DNA of 5,769 nt from an uncultured Candidatus Saccharibacteria bacterium. GTDB lineage: Bacteria; Patescibacteria; Saccharimonadia; Saccharimonadales; UBA1547. The translations under genes were made by a program, and so were the position numbers. Shown piece by piece: positions 5,768 to 5,769 of this stretch (the stretch's first letter is position 1; each line of letters starts with the position of its first letter). The notes beneath the pieces were generated by a model. That model searched no databases. It worked only from the letters and a program-made list of their open reading frames with translations, and was not told where the DNA came from. Where the stretch lies: NCBI GenBank assembly GCA_946886635.1, contig CAMPIW010000027.1, forward strand, positions 1 through 5,769, given 5' to 3'.

Positions 5768-5769
5768 GC

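Noticed and set aside
1..5769. tRNA or rRNA genes, CRISPR arrays, insertion sequences, attachment sites
   Set aside because: I saw no cloverleaf-type sequence, regularly spaced repeats, transposase motifs or terminal inverted repeats, and nearly all the window is filled by six coding genes.

Overview
The window looks like a compact, gene-dense bacterial chromosome segment, most plausibly from the Candidate Phyla Radiation (Patescibacteria), with Saccharibacteria (TM7) as my best guess. This is inferred from the gene set: an archaeal-type CarS/DUF46 CTP-transferase in a bacterium, a class A penicillin-binding protein with a thrombospondin type 3 tail, a divergent diacylglycerol-kinase-like protein, a small YdeI/OmdA-family protein, and intergenic gaps of 9 to 21 bp. 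The standard genetic code fits every gene. There is no 16S or other marker here, so the assignment is moderate.

Layout. Positions 26-883 (+) encode an unrecognised coiled-coil protein with a Gly/His-rich C-terminus. It is preceded by a Shine-Dalgarno sequence and followed by a clear intrinsic terminator at 926-958. A promoter at about 970-998 then drives a two-gene unit: a bifunctional class A PBP (1013-3385) and a CDP-alcohol phosphatidyltransferase (3382-3999), which overlap by four bases. Next comes a convergent CarS-like gene (4566-4009, minus strand). It is divergent from a lipid kinase gene (4588-5472, plus strand) across only 21 bp. The last gene is a YdeI/OmdA-like protein (5755-5483, minus strand), convergent to the kinase, with its promoter -10 at the right edge of the window.

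How the genes may work together. Three of the six genes can be placed in one membrane-lipid route. The lipid kinase would make phosphatidic acid from diacylglycerol. The CarS-like enzyme would activate it with CTP to a CDP-lipid. The CDP-alcohol phosphatidyltransferase would exchange CMP for a polar headgroup precursor. The last of these is coupled to the PBP that builds the cell wall, so the region looks like an envelope-biogenesis cluster. The substrates are inferred from family knowledge and are not shown by the sequence.

The most unusual signal is in the promoters. TATACT hexamers lie 6, 6, 7 and 14 nt upstream of four start codons, so at least three transcripts would begin at or within one base of the start codon (leaderless). 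The CarS-like and kinase genes share a single 8-bp palindromic -10 element, AGTATACT, that reads as TATACT on both strands.
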